Positions 42,809 to 51,898 of a stretch of DNA of 64,000 nucleotides are shown one piece after another; the first letter of the stretch is position 1, and every line of letters starts with the position of its first letter. The position numbers were made by a program, and so were the translations under genes. The notes under the pieces were generated by a model, which saw only the letters and a program-made list of their open reading frames with translations, was not told the DNA's origin and did no database searches. The DNA is from Shouchella miscanthi (lineage in GTDB: Bacteria; Bacillota; Bacilli; Bacillales; Bacillaceae_D): assembly GCF_007725405.1 (NCBI RefSeq), contig NZ_CP042163.1, positions 434,001 to 498,000 of the forward strand, in the 5' to 3' direction.

Positions 42809-43114
42809 ATGGATGTGTTTATGAATGTTGGTATGCTGCTTCCGTTTGGAATAGCTATTCTAGGTTGGATTTTAGTCGTGCTTTTTCGACGTCAACCAAC
42901 GAAAATCGTTTGGATTGGCATAAGTAAGCTTGTTGTTGCTTTTCTACTATTTGTGTTGTTTATTCTAGGTGAAGAATCACAAACAACTGAAACGGGACTT
43001 GGTATGACCGGCGCTCGTTTTTTAATCGTTCTTTTACCGAGTGCAATTATGACACTTATGTTTGCTTTTACTCAGCAATATAAAGTCAAGCGATCAGAGG
43101 ATAATGGAAGGTAA
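42809..43114 (+). CDS. Hypothetical three-helix membrane protein (101 aa)
   Basis: Not recognised. MDVFMNVGMLLPFG opens a helix, followed by two more helices (IVWIGISKLVVAFLLFVLFILG and ARFLIVLLPSAIMTLMFAF) and a basic end, QQYKVKRSEDNGR. AAGGGAGAGGGTG precedes the ATG at 42809. It lies 36 bases before a 52-aa gene and may head a small operon with it and the nucleotidyltransferase gene. Confidence 0.6.
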   Translation: MDVFMNVGMLLPFGIAILGWILVVLFRRQPTKIVWIGISKLVVAFLLFVLFILGEESQTTETGLGMTGARFLIVLLPSAIMTLMFAFTQQYKVKRSEDNGR

Positions 43115-43150
43115 TTTAACGGAAATAAGTAAGGGAGAGGAGTAAGGAGA

Positions 43151-43309
43151 ATGTTGGATGAAGATGAGATAGAAATTGTTGAACGAGAATTGACTTTTCT
43201 TGAACGTCTGAAAAAAGAAAGATGCCAACCTTCTTGTATGTTCATTCCTACAATTAATGAAGAGATAAAGGAAGTAAGGCGTGCAGTGATTTCGTCGAAA
43301 AGGAGGTAA
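43151..43309 (+). CDS. Small hypothetical protein (52 aa)
   Basis: A short gene encoding MLDEDEIEIVERELTFLERLKKERC..., an acidic then basic helix, a CQPSCMFIP segment with two Cys, and a basic end, RRAVISSKRR. GTAAGGAGA precedes the ATG. It stops 8 bases before the next gene, and its final codons AAAAGGAGG form that gene's ribosome binding site. This tight coupling to a nucleotidyltransferase gene resembles two-gene modules in which a small partner regulates the enzyme, but no family was recognised. Confidence 0.6.
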   Translation: MLDEDEIEIVERELTFLERLKKERCQPSCMFIPTINEEIKEVRRAVISSKRR

Positions 43310-43317
43310 TATACTAG

Positions 43318-43860
43318 ATGAATCAGCATCAAAGAGACGTGCTTGTCAAACTAGTGAACGCATTCCATTCAAAAGGCGTCTCATTTGGAATTGGTGGCTC
43401 TACACTTCTATTTCATCACTCTATCGTTAAAGAAACAAATGATATTGATCTTTTTATTGATTTGGCAGATGAAAAAAGCGTTCAAGAGGTGATGACTCAA
43501 TTAGGTGATGAAAAAAAAGCCAGTTATAAAAAACCATTCCAAACGGAAGTCTTCAAACGCTTCACAATAGCAGGTGTTTCAATTGATATCATGGGTGGTT
43601 TTGCAATTGAACATGAACAAGGAGTGTATCGTTTCTCGTTTGATTCGTCGGCAGTCACATTAGAAAAAGGACATACTCCCTATATGCAGCTTGAAGACTG
43701 GTACGTTTTTTATTTGTTGATGCCAAATCGTGAACAGAAGGTGTTGATGGTAGAAGCTCATTTTCGCACTGAAGGAGTGGAGAAAGTGGACAGGCTTCAA
43801 CGTGCCCTGATGCAGCCGCTTCCAATTGAAGTGAAGCAAAGGATAATGGGGTGGCTATGA
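43318..43860 (+). CDS. MNT/DUF6036-like nucleotidyltransferase
   Basis: A 180-residue protein with a minimal nucleotidyltransferase core: GVSFGIGGSTLLFHHSIVKE (GG-S), then TNDIDLFIDLADEK giving the DxD metal site, and a later single Asp in VSIDIMGGF for the third carboxylate. The C-terminal half is helical (VEKVDRLQRALMQ). Chromosomal proteins of this kind are mostly uncharacterised; relatives act in toxin-antitoxin (MNT) or tRNA-modifying roles. The upstream 52-aa gene supplies its Shine-Dalgarno sequence. Confidence 0.75.
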   Translation: MNQHQRDVLVKLVNAFHSKGVSFGIGGSTLLFHHSIVKETNDIDLFIDLADEKSVQEVMTQLGDEKKASYKKPFQTEVFKRFTIAGVSIDIMGGFAIEHEQGVYRFSFDSSAVTLEKGHTPYMQLEDWYVFYLLMPNREQKVLMVEAHFRTEGVEKVDRLQRALMQPLPIEVKQRIMGWL

Positions 43861-43938
43861 ATAGCGGCGTTTTTCTTCGAGAAAGAAGAGAACGCTTTTT
43901 TTAGTGGAAAATCACATAACCATTACATAATTTAGAAA

Positions 43939-43985
43939 TTGACAAATCATTTAGTCTAGGAATATACTATCTGTAACCGGTTACA
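43939..43985 (+). promoter_or_regulatory. Promoter and operator of the ribose operon
   Basis: TTGACA (43939-43944) and TATACT (43963-43968) are 18 bases apart. The perfect 14-bp palindrome TGTAACCGGTTACA (43972-43985) covers the start-point region and matches LacI/GalR-type operators. It is the likely RbsR site, and may also serve CcpA because it resembles cre elements. Confidence 0.85.
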
Positions 43986-44001
43986 CATTAAGGGGTAAAA
44001 C

Positions 44002-44973
44002 ATGACAACGATTAAAGATGTAGCAAAATATGCGAACGTTTCTGTAGCTACAGTATCGCGTGTATTAAACAATAAAGGTTATGTGAGTAAGGAAGCTGAA
44101 ACAGCAGTACAGAAGGCGATAACAGATCTTAATTATCGGCCAAGTGCAGTTGCTCGCTCTCTTTACGATAAGAAATCAAGAATGATTGGTTTATTGATTC
44201 CTGATATCGCCAATCCATTCTTTCCTGAGATCGCCCGTGGAATTGAAGATGTTGCATTAAAGGCTGGTTACACTGTCGTACTATGCAATACAGATAATCA
44301 AGTAAAAAAAGAAGCACATTACTTAAATACATTAGAACAGAAGTATGTAGATGGTATCATCGTTGCAACGGGTGTTGGGGGCTACGAGCACTACAAAGCA
44401 TTAAATGTACCCATCGTTGCGTTAGACCGTTTCATTAGTGAACATGTACCAACTGTAACCGTGGAAAACAAACAAGGTGCAAAGCTTGCAACAGAATATT
44501 TAATTCAAAAAGGTTGTATGCATATTGCGCATCTTCGGGGCCAGACTGGTTTAGTGACTGCTGATGAACGATACCAAGGGTTTAAAGAGACGGTTGAGCA
44601 GTTTGGAAAGCGACATACCGTTCTTGAAACAGGCTTTAATAGTTATAGAGCAGAAGAGATGGTTCGAGTATTACTAGAGCAGCATCCAGAGGTTGATGGA
44701 ATTTTTGCAGCGAGTGATGTGGCTGCTGCAGGGGCGATGAAGGCGGCTCATACAATGAAGCGAATGGTGCCAGATGACTTGCAAATCATTGGGTTCGATG
44801 GCATTTCCTTTGGTGAAATGTTGAGCCCGTCGTTAACTACAGTAAAACAGCCAATTTATCAAATAGGTGAAAAGGCCATCTCGTTATTAATCGATCAAAT
44901 TGAAAACAGGCCAATAAAAACATTTCAGTATGTGTTTCCGCCAATTATGCACATACGTGGAACAACAAAGTGA
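44002..44973 (+). CDS. rbsR: Ribose operon repressor RbsR
   Basis: A 323-residue LacI-family repressor. HTH MTTIKDVAKYANVSVATVSRVLN is followed by the PBP-I-like effector domain, with IGLLIPDIANPFFPEIARG, the ribose-pocket region and IFAASDVAAAGAM. It is the first gene of rbsRKDACB and is preceded by a perfect palindromic operator, so it is autoregulated. The start has AGGGGTAAAAC upstream. Confidence 0.95.
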   Translation: MTTIKDVAKYANVSVATVSRVLNNKGYVSKEAETAVQKAITDLNYRPSAVARSLYDKKSRMIGLLIPDIANPFFPEIARGIEDVALKAGYTVVLCNTDNQVKKEAHYLNTLEQKYVDGIIVATGVGGYEHYKALNVPIVALDRFISEHVPTVTVENKQGAKLATEYLIQKGCMHIAHLRGQTGLVTADERYQGFKETVEQFGKRHTVLETGFNSYRAEEMVRVLLEQHPEVDGIFAASDVAAAGAMKAAHTMKRMVPDDLQIIGFDGISFGEMLSPSLTTVKQPIYQIGEKAISLLIDQIENRPIKTFQYVFPPIMHIRGTTK

Positions 44974-44983
44974 GGAATTCAAT

Positions 44984-45871
44984 ATGCGTAAGCCAAAGGT
45001 AACCGTCATTGGAAGTATCAATATGGATATGGTCACGACTACTTCTAAAGTGCCAAACCAAGGAGAAACCATCTTAGGAGATGCATTTCAAACAGCATTT
45101 GGTGGGAAAGGAGCCAATCAAGCCGTTGCAGCGGCACGTTTAGGTGCAGATGTAGCGATGATCGGTCGAGTAGGTGACGATCCCTTTGGTCAGCTTCTGT
45201 TAAATGGTCTTGAACAAGAAGGAATCTGTATAGACAGTGTGGAACCGGTTACAGGTGAAAGCTCAGGTGTAGCGACCATCTTACTTTCTGAAGGTGACAA
45301 TCGAATTATTGTCACACCCGGAGCCAATCGGTGCGTTGATTCCGCTTATATCGAATCATTTCGGGAACTCATTGTACAAAGTGATGTGGTAGTCATTCAG
45401 CTAGAAATTCCACTTCAAGCTGTCGACTATGCCGTGACAATCTGTAGTGAGGAAGGGGTGCCAGTTATTCTTAATCCAGCACCTGCTCAAACACTCTCAG
45501 TAGAAACATATAGGCGAGCGACTTATCTAACACCAAATGAGAGTGAATACAATGAACTTTTCACTACTTTTTATGAGGAGTTGGAAGAAAAACTTATAGT
45601 CACACAAGGCGCAAATGGTGTGCAATGGTCTGAGGATGGTGAACGAAAGCGAATAGCAGGTCACACAGCATCTGTAGTGGATACGACAGGTGCTGGAGAT
45701 ACATTTAACGGGGCATTGGCCGTTGCCCTTGCTCGTAAGGAATCTCTAGAAGAGGCGATCACGTTTGCGAATGCTGCGGCTGCCTTGTCAGTTCAAGCTT
45801 TTGGTGCCCAAACAGGCATGCCAAAAGAAGAACAAGTAAAGGCATTCTTAAACAACACTGGAGGGATTTAG
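44984..45871 (+). CDS. rbsK: Ribokinase
   Basis: A 295-residue PfkB-family kinase that phosphorylates ribose to ribose 5-phosphate. The N-terminal signature is GSINMDMVTTTSKVPNQGETI and AFGGKGANQAVAAARLGADV. The C-terminal catalytic motif VDTTGAGDTFNGALAVAL contains the general base Asp. The start at 44984 has GTGAGGAATTCAAT upstream. An in-frame upstream extension into rbsR is unlikely. It is followed by rbsD after one base. Confidence 0.95.
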   Translation: MRKPKVTVIGSINMDMVTTTSKVPNQGETILGDAFQTAFGGKGANQAVAAARLGADVAMIGRVGDDPFGQLLLNGLEQEGICIDSVEPVTGESSGVATILLSEGDNRIIVTPGANRCVDSAYIESFRELIVQSDVVVIQLEIPLQAVDYAVTICSEEGVPVILNPAPAQTLSVETYRRATYLTPNESEYNELFTTFYEELEEKLIVTQGANGVQWSEDGERKRIAGHTASVVDTTGAGDTFNGALAVALARKESLEEAITFANAAAALSVQAFGAQTGMPKEEQVKAFLNNTGGI

Positions 45872-45872
45872 A

Positions 45873-46259
45873 ATGAAAAAGACAGGTATTTTAAACCGAG
45901 ATATAGCGCGTATTCTTGCGACCCTCGGTCACACCGATCACATTGTTATTGCTGATTGTGGGTTGCCAATTCCTTCTGGAGTAGAGTGCATTGATTTATC
46001 GTTACGAAAAGGATTTCCTTCTTTTACTGACGTGTTAGAGGAAGTACTTGAAGATATGGAAGTAGAGGCTATGATAGCAGCTGAGGAAGTGAAAGACCAA
46101 AATCATATCTATACAGCCATTGAAAGCAAGGGTATTCCTACTTATTACTTACCCCATCAAGACTTAAAAATTGAAACAGCAAAAGCGAAAGCTGTCATTC
46201 GAACGGGTGAAGTAACGCCTTTTGCTAACGTTATCTTGCGCGCGGGCGTCTTATTCTAA
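45873..46259 (+). CDS. rbsD: D-ribose pyranase
   Basis: A 128-residue RbsD/FucU-family mutarotase that converts beta-pyranose to beta-furanose ribose for the kinase. [34 protein letters not shown] contains the catalytic His and Asp (read here in overlapping pieces); the terminal VILRAGVLF is the family end. GGAGGGATTTAGA serves as ribosome binding site across the rbsK stop. Confidence 0.95.
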   Translation: MKKTGILNRDIARILATLGHTDHIVIADCGLPIPSGVECIDLSLRKGFPSFTDVLEEVLEDMEVEAMIAAEEVKDQNHIYTAIESKGIPTYYLPHQDLKIETAKAKAVIRTGEVTPFANVILRAGVLF

Positions 46260-46272
46260 GGGGGACAAGCCT

Positions 46273-47772
46273 TTGATTGTTGAAATGAACAGGATCAGCA
46301 AAGCATTTAGTGGAAATCAAGTGTTAAACGATGTTTCTTTCACGCTCGAAAAAGGTGAGATTCATGCACTAATGGGTGAAAACGGTGCTGGGAAATCTAC
46401 GTTGATGAAAATTTTAACGGGCATTTACCCAAGGGACAGCGGGGACATCACGGTAAAAGGAAAAGACGTTTTCTATACTCATCCTAAGGACGCTGAAGAT
46501 GATGGCATTACAGTTATTCACCAAGAATTAAATATTTTGCCTGAATTAACGGTGGCGGAAAATTTATTTTTAGGTAATGAACAAACGGTCTGGAAAACAG
46601 GCTGGCTAAAAACGAAAGAGATGAATCGTCTAGCGGAGCAACAATTGGCTGATTTAGGGTTACATGTAAAGGCGACGGAGCGTGCAGGCAATCTGTCAGT
46701 CGGCAAGCAACAAATTATCGAGATTGCAAAAGCGCTCATGACGGAAGCAGATGTCATTATTATGGATGAACCAACAGCAGCGTTAACAGATCGAGAAATT
46801 GATACGTTATTTGAGGTCGTTCGAGGCTTACAGAAAAAAGGTGTAACGTTTGTTTATATTTCGCACCGAATGGAAGAAATCTTTTCCCTCTGTCAGCGTA
46901 TTACGGTTTTAAGAGATGGAAACTATGTTGCAACAAAAGTGATCAAAGAAACCGATTTTGATGAGATTGTTCGTTTAATGGTGGGACGAGAGCTCGGTGG
47001 ACGTTTTCCTGACTATGATTTACAGCCTGGAGAAGTGAAGCTAGCAGTAAAGGAGATCTCTCGTGAAGGCGAATTTGAGAACATTACATTTGAAGTGCGA
47101 GCTGGAGAAATTTTTGGCATAGCAGGTTTAATGGGTGCTGGTCGTTCAGAGGTTGTTGAGAGTCTTTTTGGCTATCGAGGGATAGACAGCGGATCAATGG
47201 AATTAGATGGTAGCCCCGTTTCATTTAGAAAGCCTATTGATGCGATTGAGAAAGGAATTGGTTTCGTGTCTGAAGACCGCAAATCAAAAGGGCTAATCGT
47301 TGATTTTTCTATACGTGATAACATTAGTTTGACAAATTTGAATGCGGTTTCAACGTCGGGTATTATGCAACGAACGAAGGAACAACAACTTTACGAGTCA
47401 TTGGTTACGAAGCTTGGTGTACGTACATCAGGACCTCATCAGCAGGCGAAATCACTAAGCGGAGGCAATCAGCAGAAAGTGGTAATCGCTAAGTGGCTAG
47501 GGATTAAACCGAAAGTGCTTATTTTAGACGAACCAACTCGAGGTGTTGATGTTGGGGCAAAAAAAGAAATTTACACCATTATGAATGAGTTAGCAAAACA
47601 AGGTGTCGCAATCATTATGGTGTCTTCTGAATTGCCAGAAGTGATTGGCTTAAGTAGTCGTGTTGGCGTGATGTTTGAAGGAAAGATGCTAACCATTTTA
47701 AACCGAGACCAATTATCAGAAGAAGCCATTATGCATGAAGCCACTGGAGGAGAGAAACATGTTCGACAATAA
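46273..47772 (+). CDS. rbsA: Ribose ABC transporter, ATP-binding protein
   Basis: A 499-residue double-ATPase of the carbohydrate importer CUT2 group. The first half has [16 protein letters not shown], a signature LSVGKQQ and [16 protein letters not shown]. The second half has a degenerate Walker A ([10 protein letters not shown]), [15 protein letters not shown] and [15 protein letters not shown]. The TTG start at 46273 follows AAGGGGGACAAGCC; a longer frame reaching into rbsD is not needed. Its end overlaps the start of rbsC by 14 bases. Confidence 0.95.
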   Translation: MIVEMNRISKAFSGNQVLNDVSFTLEKGEIHALMGENGAGKSTLMKILTGIYPRDSGDITVKGKDVFYTHPKDAEDDGITVIHQELNILPELTVAENLFLGNEQTVWKTGWLKTKEMNRLAEQQLADLGLHVKATERAGNLSVGKQQIIEIAKALMTEADVIIMDEPTAALTDREIDTLFEVVRGLQKKGVTFVYISHRMEEIFSLCQRITVLRDGNYVATKVIKETDFDEIVRLMVGRELGGRFPDYDLQPGEVKLAVKEISREGEFENITFEVRAGEIFGIAGLMGAGRSEVVESLFGYRGIDSGSMELDGSPVSFRKPIDAIEKGIGFVSEDRKSKGLIVDFSIRDNISLTNLNAVSTSGIMQRTKEQQLYESLVTKLGVRTSGPHQQAKSLSGGNQQKVVIAKWLGIKPKVLILDEPTRGVDVGAKKEIYTIMNELAKQGVAIIMVSSELPEVIGLSSRVGVMFEGKMLTILNRDQLSEEAIMHEATGGEKHVRQ

Positions 47773-48703
47773 AAAAGCAAAAGCCCTCGCGGCAACATTA
47801 GGACCGTTTATTGGTTTGTTTTTAATCATTCTCGTTATTAGTATTTTGAATCCGAGTTTTCTATCTACAGCGAATCTCTTAAACGTTTTACGCCAAGTTT
47901 CCATAAATGCTTTGATTGCGTTTGGTATGACTTTTGTTATTTTAACAGGTGGAATTGATTTATCTGTAGGTGCAATTCTTGCTTTTTCAGGAGCGGTAAC
48001 GGCAACTATGCTCGCTTCAGGTGTCGACCCGGTTCTAGCCATTCTGGTAGGGTTACTAGTAGGTGCAGTTCTTGGTGCCATTAACGGGATTATTATTGCT
48101 AAGGGAAAAGTGGCTCCTTTTATTGCGACACTTGCCACAATGACCATTTATCGTGGCGCTACACTCATGTTTACAGATGGACGTCCCGTGTCTGGTCTTG
48201 GAGATTCAACTCTGTTTCAAATGATCGGTGGTGGCTACTTTTTTGGCATTCCGATGCCTGCCATTACCATGCTCATTAGTTTCGTTATCCTGTATCTTAT
48301 TCTTAAGAAAACAACGTTCGGTCGCAGAGTCTATGCGGTAGGTGGAAATGAAGAGGCTTCCATTTTATCAGGAATAAAAGTTGATCGAATAAAAATATAT
48401 GTGTACTCGTTAACCGGTTTTTTGGCAGCGGTTGCAGGGGTGATACTAACATCCCGGTTAAATTCTGCACAGCCTACAGCAGGTACGATGTATGAACTTG
48501 ATGCTATTGCCGCTGTTGTCTTAGGTGGTACGAGCTTGACCGGAGGAAGAGGTTGGATTGTTGGTACACTGATTGGTGCGCTCATTATTGGCGTATTAAA
48601 TAATGGGCTGAATTTACTTGGTGTCAGTTCGTTTTTCCAGCAAGTTGTAAAAGGAAGTGTCATTTTACTTGCAGTCTTACTAGACCGCAGAAAAACAGCT
48701 TAA
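47759..48703 (+). CDS. rbsC: Ribose ABC transporter permease
   Basis: A 314-residue CUT2-family permease with about eight to ten helices. It carries the conserved [20 protein letters not shown] and [19 protein letters not shown]-type segment ([16 protein letters not shown]). It pairs with RbsA for ribose uptake. The ATG at 47759 follows CTGGAGGAGAGAAAC. An upstream in-frame ATG at 47735 lies further inside rbsA with no better site. Confidence 0.94.
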   Translation: MFDNKKAKALAATLGPFIGLFLIILVISILNPSFLSTANLLNVLRQVSINALIAFGMTFVILTGGIDLSVGAILAFSGAVTATMLASGVDPVLAILVGLLVGAVLGAINGIIIAKGKVAPFIATLATMTIYRGATLMFTDGRPVSGLGDSTLFQMIGGGYFFGIPMPAITMLISFVILYLILKKTTFGRRVYAVGGNEEASILSGIKVDRIKIYVYSLTGFLAAVAGVILTSRLNSAQPTAGTMYELDAIAAVVLGGTSLTGGRGWIVGTLIGALIIGVLNNGLNLLGVSSFFQQVVKGSVILLAVLLDRRKTA

Positions 48704-48725
48704 TTAAACTAAGGGAGAGATTGGG

Positions 48726-49664
48726 ATGAAAAAAGTAAGTCTAACAGTGGCAACAATGGGTTTAGCAGCATTTCTTGGAGCATGTTCAATGGATTCACCG
48801 GGGTCAGATGATGCAAATAACAGCAATGGTTCTGGAAACGGAGAAGAGAGTGGCGAATTCACTGTCGGCCTATCTATTTCAACTTTAAACAATCCGTTCT
48901 TTGTTACACTAGAGGACGGAGCAATTGAGAAAGCAGATGAATTAGGAATTCAAATTGAAACAGTTGATGCACAAGACGATAGTTCAAAACAAGTGAATGA
49001 TGTAGAAGATCTCATTCAGCGTGGTGTCGATTTAATTCTCATTAACCCAACTGATTCCTCCGCAGTAGCAGCGGCTATTCAATCAGCAAATAATGCTGGG
49101 ATTCCAGTGATCACCGTTGACCGAGCTGCTGAAGGTGGAGAAGTTGTGACCCACATTGCTTCTGATAACATAGCTGGTGGGGAAATGGCTGGTGACTATT
49201 TACTCGAGCTTGTAGGAGAAGGAGCACAAGTTGCTGAATTAGAAGGAATTCCAGGTGCCTCTGCTGCTCGAGAACGAGGAGAAGGTTTCCATAACATTGC
49301 AGAAGAATCACTTGATGTCGTAACAAGCCAACCAGCCAACTTTGATCGGGCAGAGGGGTTGACGGTAATGGAAAATATTCTTCAAAGCAACCCGGATATT
49401 GTCGGTGTATTTGCTCATAATGATGAAATGGCTTTAGGCGCATTAGAAGCGATTTCAGCAGCTGGTCGAGATGATATTGTTGTTGTTGGATTTGATGCAA
49501 CAGATGATGCAGTTGCCTCTGTTGAAACCGGTGGACTTGCAGGTACTATTGCTCAGCAACCTATTCTAATTGGTGAAGAAGCTGTACAAGCGGCGTACTC
49601 TGTATTAAATGAGGAAGAGATTGACGATTTTATTCCCGTAGAGCTTGAGTTAATACGTCAATAA
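48726..49664 (+). CDS. rbsB: D-ribose-binding lipoprotein
   Basis: A 312-residue substrate-binding protein. The signal peptide MKKVSLTVATMGLAAFLGAC ends at lipobox Cys20, followed by a Ser/Asn/Gly linker. The PBP-I fold follows with VGLSISTLNNPFFVTLEDG, the ribose-contact IPVITVDRAAEGG, and VFAHNDEMALGALEAI. Last gene of the ribose operon, with AAGGGAGAGATTGGG upstream, and closed by a strong terminator. Confidence 0.95.
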   Translation: MKKVSLTVATMGLAAFLGACSMDSPGSDDANNSNGSGNGEESGEFTVGLSISTLNNPFFVTLEDGAIEKADELGIQIETVDAQDDSSKQVNDVEDLIQRGVDLILINPTDSSAVAAAIQSANNAGIPVITVDRAAEGGEVVTHIASDNIAGGEMAGDYLLELVGEGAQVAELEGIPGASAARERGEGFHNIAEESLDVVTSQPANFDRAEGLTVMENILQSNPDIVGVFAHNDEMALGALEAISAAGRDDIVVVGFDATDDAVASVETGGLAGTIAQQPILIGEEAVQAAYSVLNEEEIDDFIPVELELIRQ

Positions 49665-49673
49665 AAAGGATGT

Positions 49674-49704
49674 ACACCCCCTCTTAACGAAGGGGTGTTT
49701 TTTT
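49674..49704 (+). terminator. Terminator of the ribose operon
   Basis: ACACCCC pairs with GGGGTGT around a 10-base AT-rich loop, followed by TTTTTTTA. Confidence 0.9.
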
Positions 49705-49774
49705 ATGAAAGTAGAGCATAGAAAAACGCTACAATCAGTAGCCTAGCATGAGGCAACTGACGTAGCGCGTTGAG

Positions 49775-50887
49775 TTATTTATGGCTTTCACGATATGCAA
49801 TGGAATACTGATCGGCAGCGATCATGGCATCAACAACATCATCCACGCTAGGAACACTTGGCATGTTGTGGCTGCTTTCCCCTTCTTGAAGAGCGGTTTC
49901 AGCAACTTTCTTTAAATCCTCGCGATCAATGTCTTCAATGTGAAGGTCTTTAAATGTCGTAGGCAATTCTAGTTGTTGAAGAAGGGAGATATAACGATTC
50001 ACTTCTTCTTTGTCACGTGCTTCATAAGCGAGCTGGGTTAAAATACCAAAAGCAACCTTTTCCCCATGGCTCTTTTTATGAATGTCCCCATCTAAGACAG
50101 TAAAGCCATTGTGAACGGCGTGGGCAAGGGCTAGGCCGGCACTTTCAAAGCCAAGTCCACTTAGCAACGTATTAGCTTCCACAATTTGCTCAAGGGCATA
50201 CGAAACAACTTGACGTTTATTTGATTCATAAGCGAGTAAACCATATTCAAATAAGGTTTGCTCGCACTTTTCAGCAATCGCTTTACCAGCAATCGTTGCT
50301 TGTCCGCCTGCCATCGTTGTACCTCGTGCTTCTAAGCTAGCTCGTGCTTCTACCCAAGTAGCTAGGGCATCTGCAATACCTGCAGCAAGAAAATGGGGTG
50401 GTGCAGCTGCAATGATCGCCGTGTCGAGCAATACAAGATCTGGATTTTTGTTATAGAAACGATAACGCTCGAAAACACCTTCATCTGAATAAATAACAGA
50501 TAAAGCACTTGTTGGCGCGTCAGTAGAAGCCGTTGTTGGAATCACTGCACAGGCAGCGCCTTCTAACGAATCTCGAACACCTTTTGCTGTATCAAGGGTT
50601 TTTCCACCACCGACTCCAACAATAATATCAATGTTATTGCTACTTGCTTCTTTGCTAATTCGTTCAATTTCTTTGGCAGAGGCTTCACCCTCGAACGTAA
50701 TTTCCATTACGTCTAGATCATGCTCTTTGAGGCTTCCTGCAACTCGATTCCCTGCAATGTCCCATACGTTTTTATCAGCAATGACCATTGCTTTTTTTCC
50801 AAGTTGAGAAATATATTCTCCTGCTTTATCTAATGTATGACGACCTTGAACATACTTACTAGGACTGATAAATATTTTTTCACTCAT
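49775..50887 (-). CDS. gldA: Glycerol dehydrogenase
   Basis: A 370-residue NAD-dependent, zinc-containing family III alcohol dehydrogenase. It starts [21 protein letters not shown] and has the NAD loop [14 protein letters not shown] and [16 protein letters not shown]. The metal ligands are in [13 protein letters not shown] (Asp), LAHAVHNGF (His) and [11 protein letters not shown] (His). It oxidises glycerol to dihydroxyacetone or runs the reverse reaction. The start has GTGAGAGAAC upstream. Monocistronic, convergent with the ribose operon. Confidence 0.95.
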   Translation of the reverse strand: MSEKIFISPSKYVQGRHTLDKAGEYISQLGKKAMVIADKNVWDIAGNRVAGSLKEHDLDVMEITFEGEASAKEIERISKEASSNNIDIIVGVGGGKTLDTAKGVRDSLEGAACAVIPTTASTDAPTSALSVIYSDEGVFERYRFYNKNPDLVLLDTAIIAAAPPHFLAAGIADALATWVEARASLEARGTTMAGGQATIAGKAIAEKCEQTLFEYGLLAYESNKRQVVSYALEQIVEANTLLSGLGFESAGLALAHAVHNGFTVLDGDIHKKSHGEKVAFGILTQLAYEARDKEEVNRYISLLQQLELPTTFKDLHIEDIDREDLKKVAETALQEGESSHNMPSVPSVDDVVDAMIAADQYSIAYRESHK

Positions 50888-51156
50888 TGTTCTCTCACTC
50901 CTCTAATACAACCTTTAATGCTAAGATTCCCCGAAAATCAGAGAAGTAAACAAGGAAAATAGTCAGGTACTTATATGTTTAATTCGATAAAGAACGGATA
51001 TGGTGACTATTTGAGTCAACTAGTGTTGCGCAGTTGGTTATGAAGTAGGTAAAAAAACGCATGTGGTGCCGAGACCATTTTAATCGGAGGAAATGGAAGA
51101 AAGATACAAGTTAGGTTGAAGCAAAAAAAAAGCTTCTTCTCAAAAAAACTGTTTAG
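50888..51156. other. Intergenic region
   Basis: About 269 bases. The left part is the upstream region of gldA. A short A-run and AAGCTTCTTCTC dyad just before 51157 could end the SRAP-like gene. No gene or RNA is recognised. Confidence 0.4.
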
Positions 51157-51798
51157 TTAGATCGTCGAAAATAAATCGGTCTCGTTGCTGTTATGATGAT
51201 TGATTTTCTGTAAAATGAATGAGTTTTTCTCTATTGGTTTTAGGAGGCTCATTAGCTGTTGCTGGTTGGTAATGCTAGAATCAAGCCATGCTTGTCGGTT
51301 CCCTTCTGTTAATAATACTGGCGCGCGATTGAGTGTCAAACCACTTGTACTTGAAGTAATAATGGTGCAAGAGTAAATTGTTTGATTGGTTTCTAGGTTT
51401 TTCCACGTATCCCATAGTCCAGCAAAAGCCATGATTTCTTGATGAAGAAGTTCAATCTTGTAAGGGTGCTTTGTGCCATTCTTGGTTTGTCGCCATTTAT
51501 AAAAGCAACTAGCGGGAATAATGCAACGATTTTTTTGGAGTAGAAATTTAAAACTCCTTTTTGTTTCAATGGTTTCAGCCCGTGCATAAGCCATCTTGTT
51601 GCCCACACCTTCGTGTCTTGCCCAATAGGGGATAAGGCCCCAACGCATAAGGGATGCCTTGAGTTCTTTATTGTCCGAAATGGTCAAGACCGTTTGGGAA
51701 GGGGAATAAATTGAGTGTTTGCTAATGGAAGGAAAGGATACTTCAAATTCGGTTTCTAACTCCTTAATGGAATGAAAAAGAGCAAAATGGTTATACAT
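51157..51798 (-). CDS. SRAP-family (YedK/HMCES-like) protein lacking the catalytic residues
   Basis: A 213-residue protein clearly homologous along its length to SOS-response-associated peptidases (compare LMRWGLIPYWARHEGVGNKM, RCIIPASCFYKW, AFAGLWDTWKNLE and CTIITSS). SRAP enzymes crosslink to abasic sites through Cys2. Here residue 2 is Tyr (MYNHFALF instead of MCGRF). The Asn of NARAET is Tyr71, the Glu of FYEW is Lys101, and the His of the HxRMP loop is Leu156. The ATG at 51798 follows TAGAGGTGAATTC, and no in-frame start giving Met-Cys exists nearby. The frame is intact, so it is a likely pseudoenzyme that may still bind DNA. A degenerating gene is the alternative. Confidence 0.85.
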   Translation of the reverse strand: MYNHFALFHSIKELETEFEVSFPSISKHSIYSPSQTVLTISDNKELKASLMRWGLIPYWARHEGVGNKMAYARAETIETKRSFKFLLQKNRCIIPASCFYKWRQTKNGTKHPYKIELLHQEIMAFAGLWDTWKNLETNQTIYSCTIITSSTSGLTLNRAPVLLTEGNRQAWLDSSITNQQQLMSLLKPIEKNSFILQKINHHNSNETDLFSTI

Positions 51799-51850
51799 GA
51801 ATTCACCTCTACAACATAGTGCTCTTAGTTTTTCCACGTAAGCTTCTTTT

Positions 51851-51887
51851 AAACAAAAAAACGCGTAGGAATAGGTATTCCTACGCG
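51851..51887 (-). terminator. Terminator of the alkaline protease gene
   Basis: A 12-bp perfect stem (CGCGTAGGAATA / TATTCCTACGCG, 51862-51887) is followed on the minus strand by TTTTTTTGTTT. Confidence 0.92.
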
Positions 51888-51898
51888 CATACAAGCTT

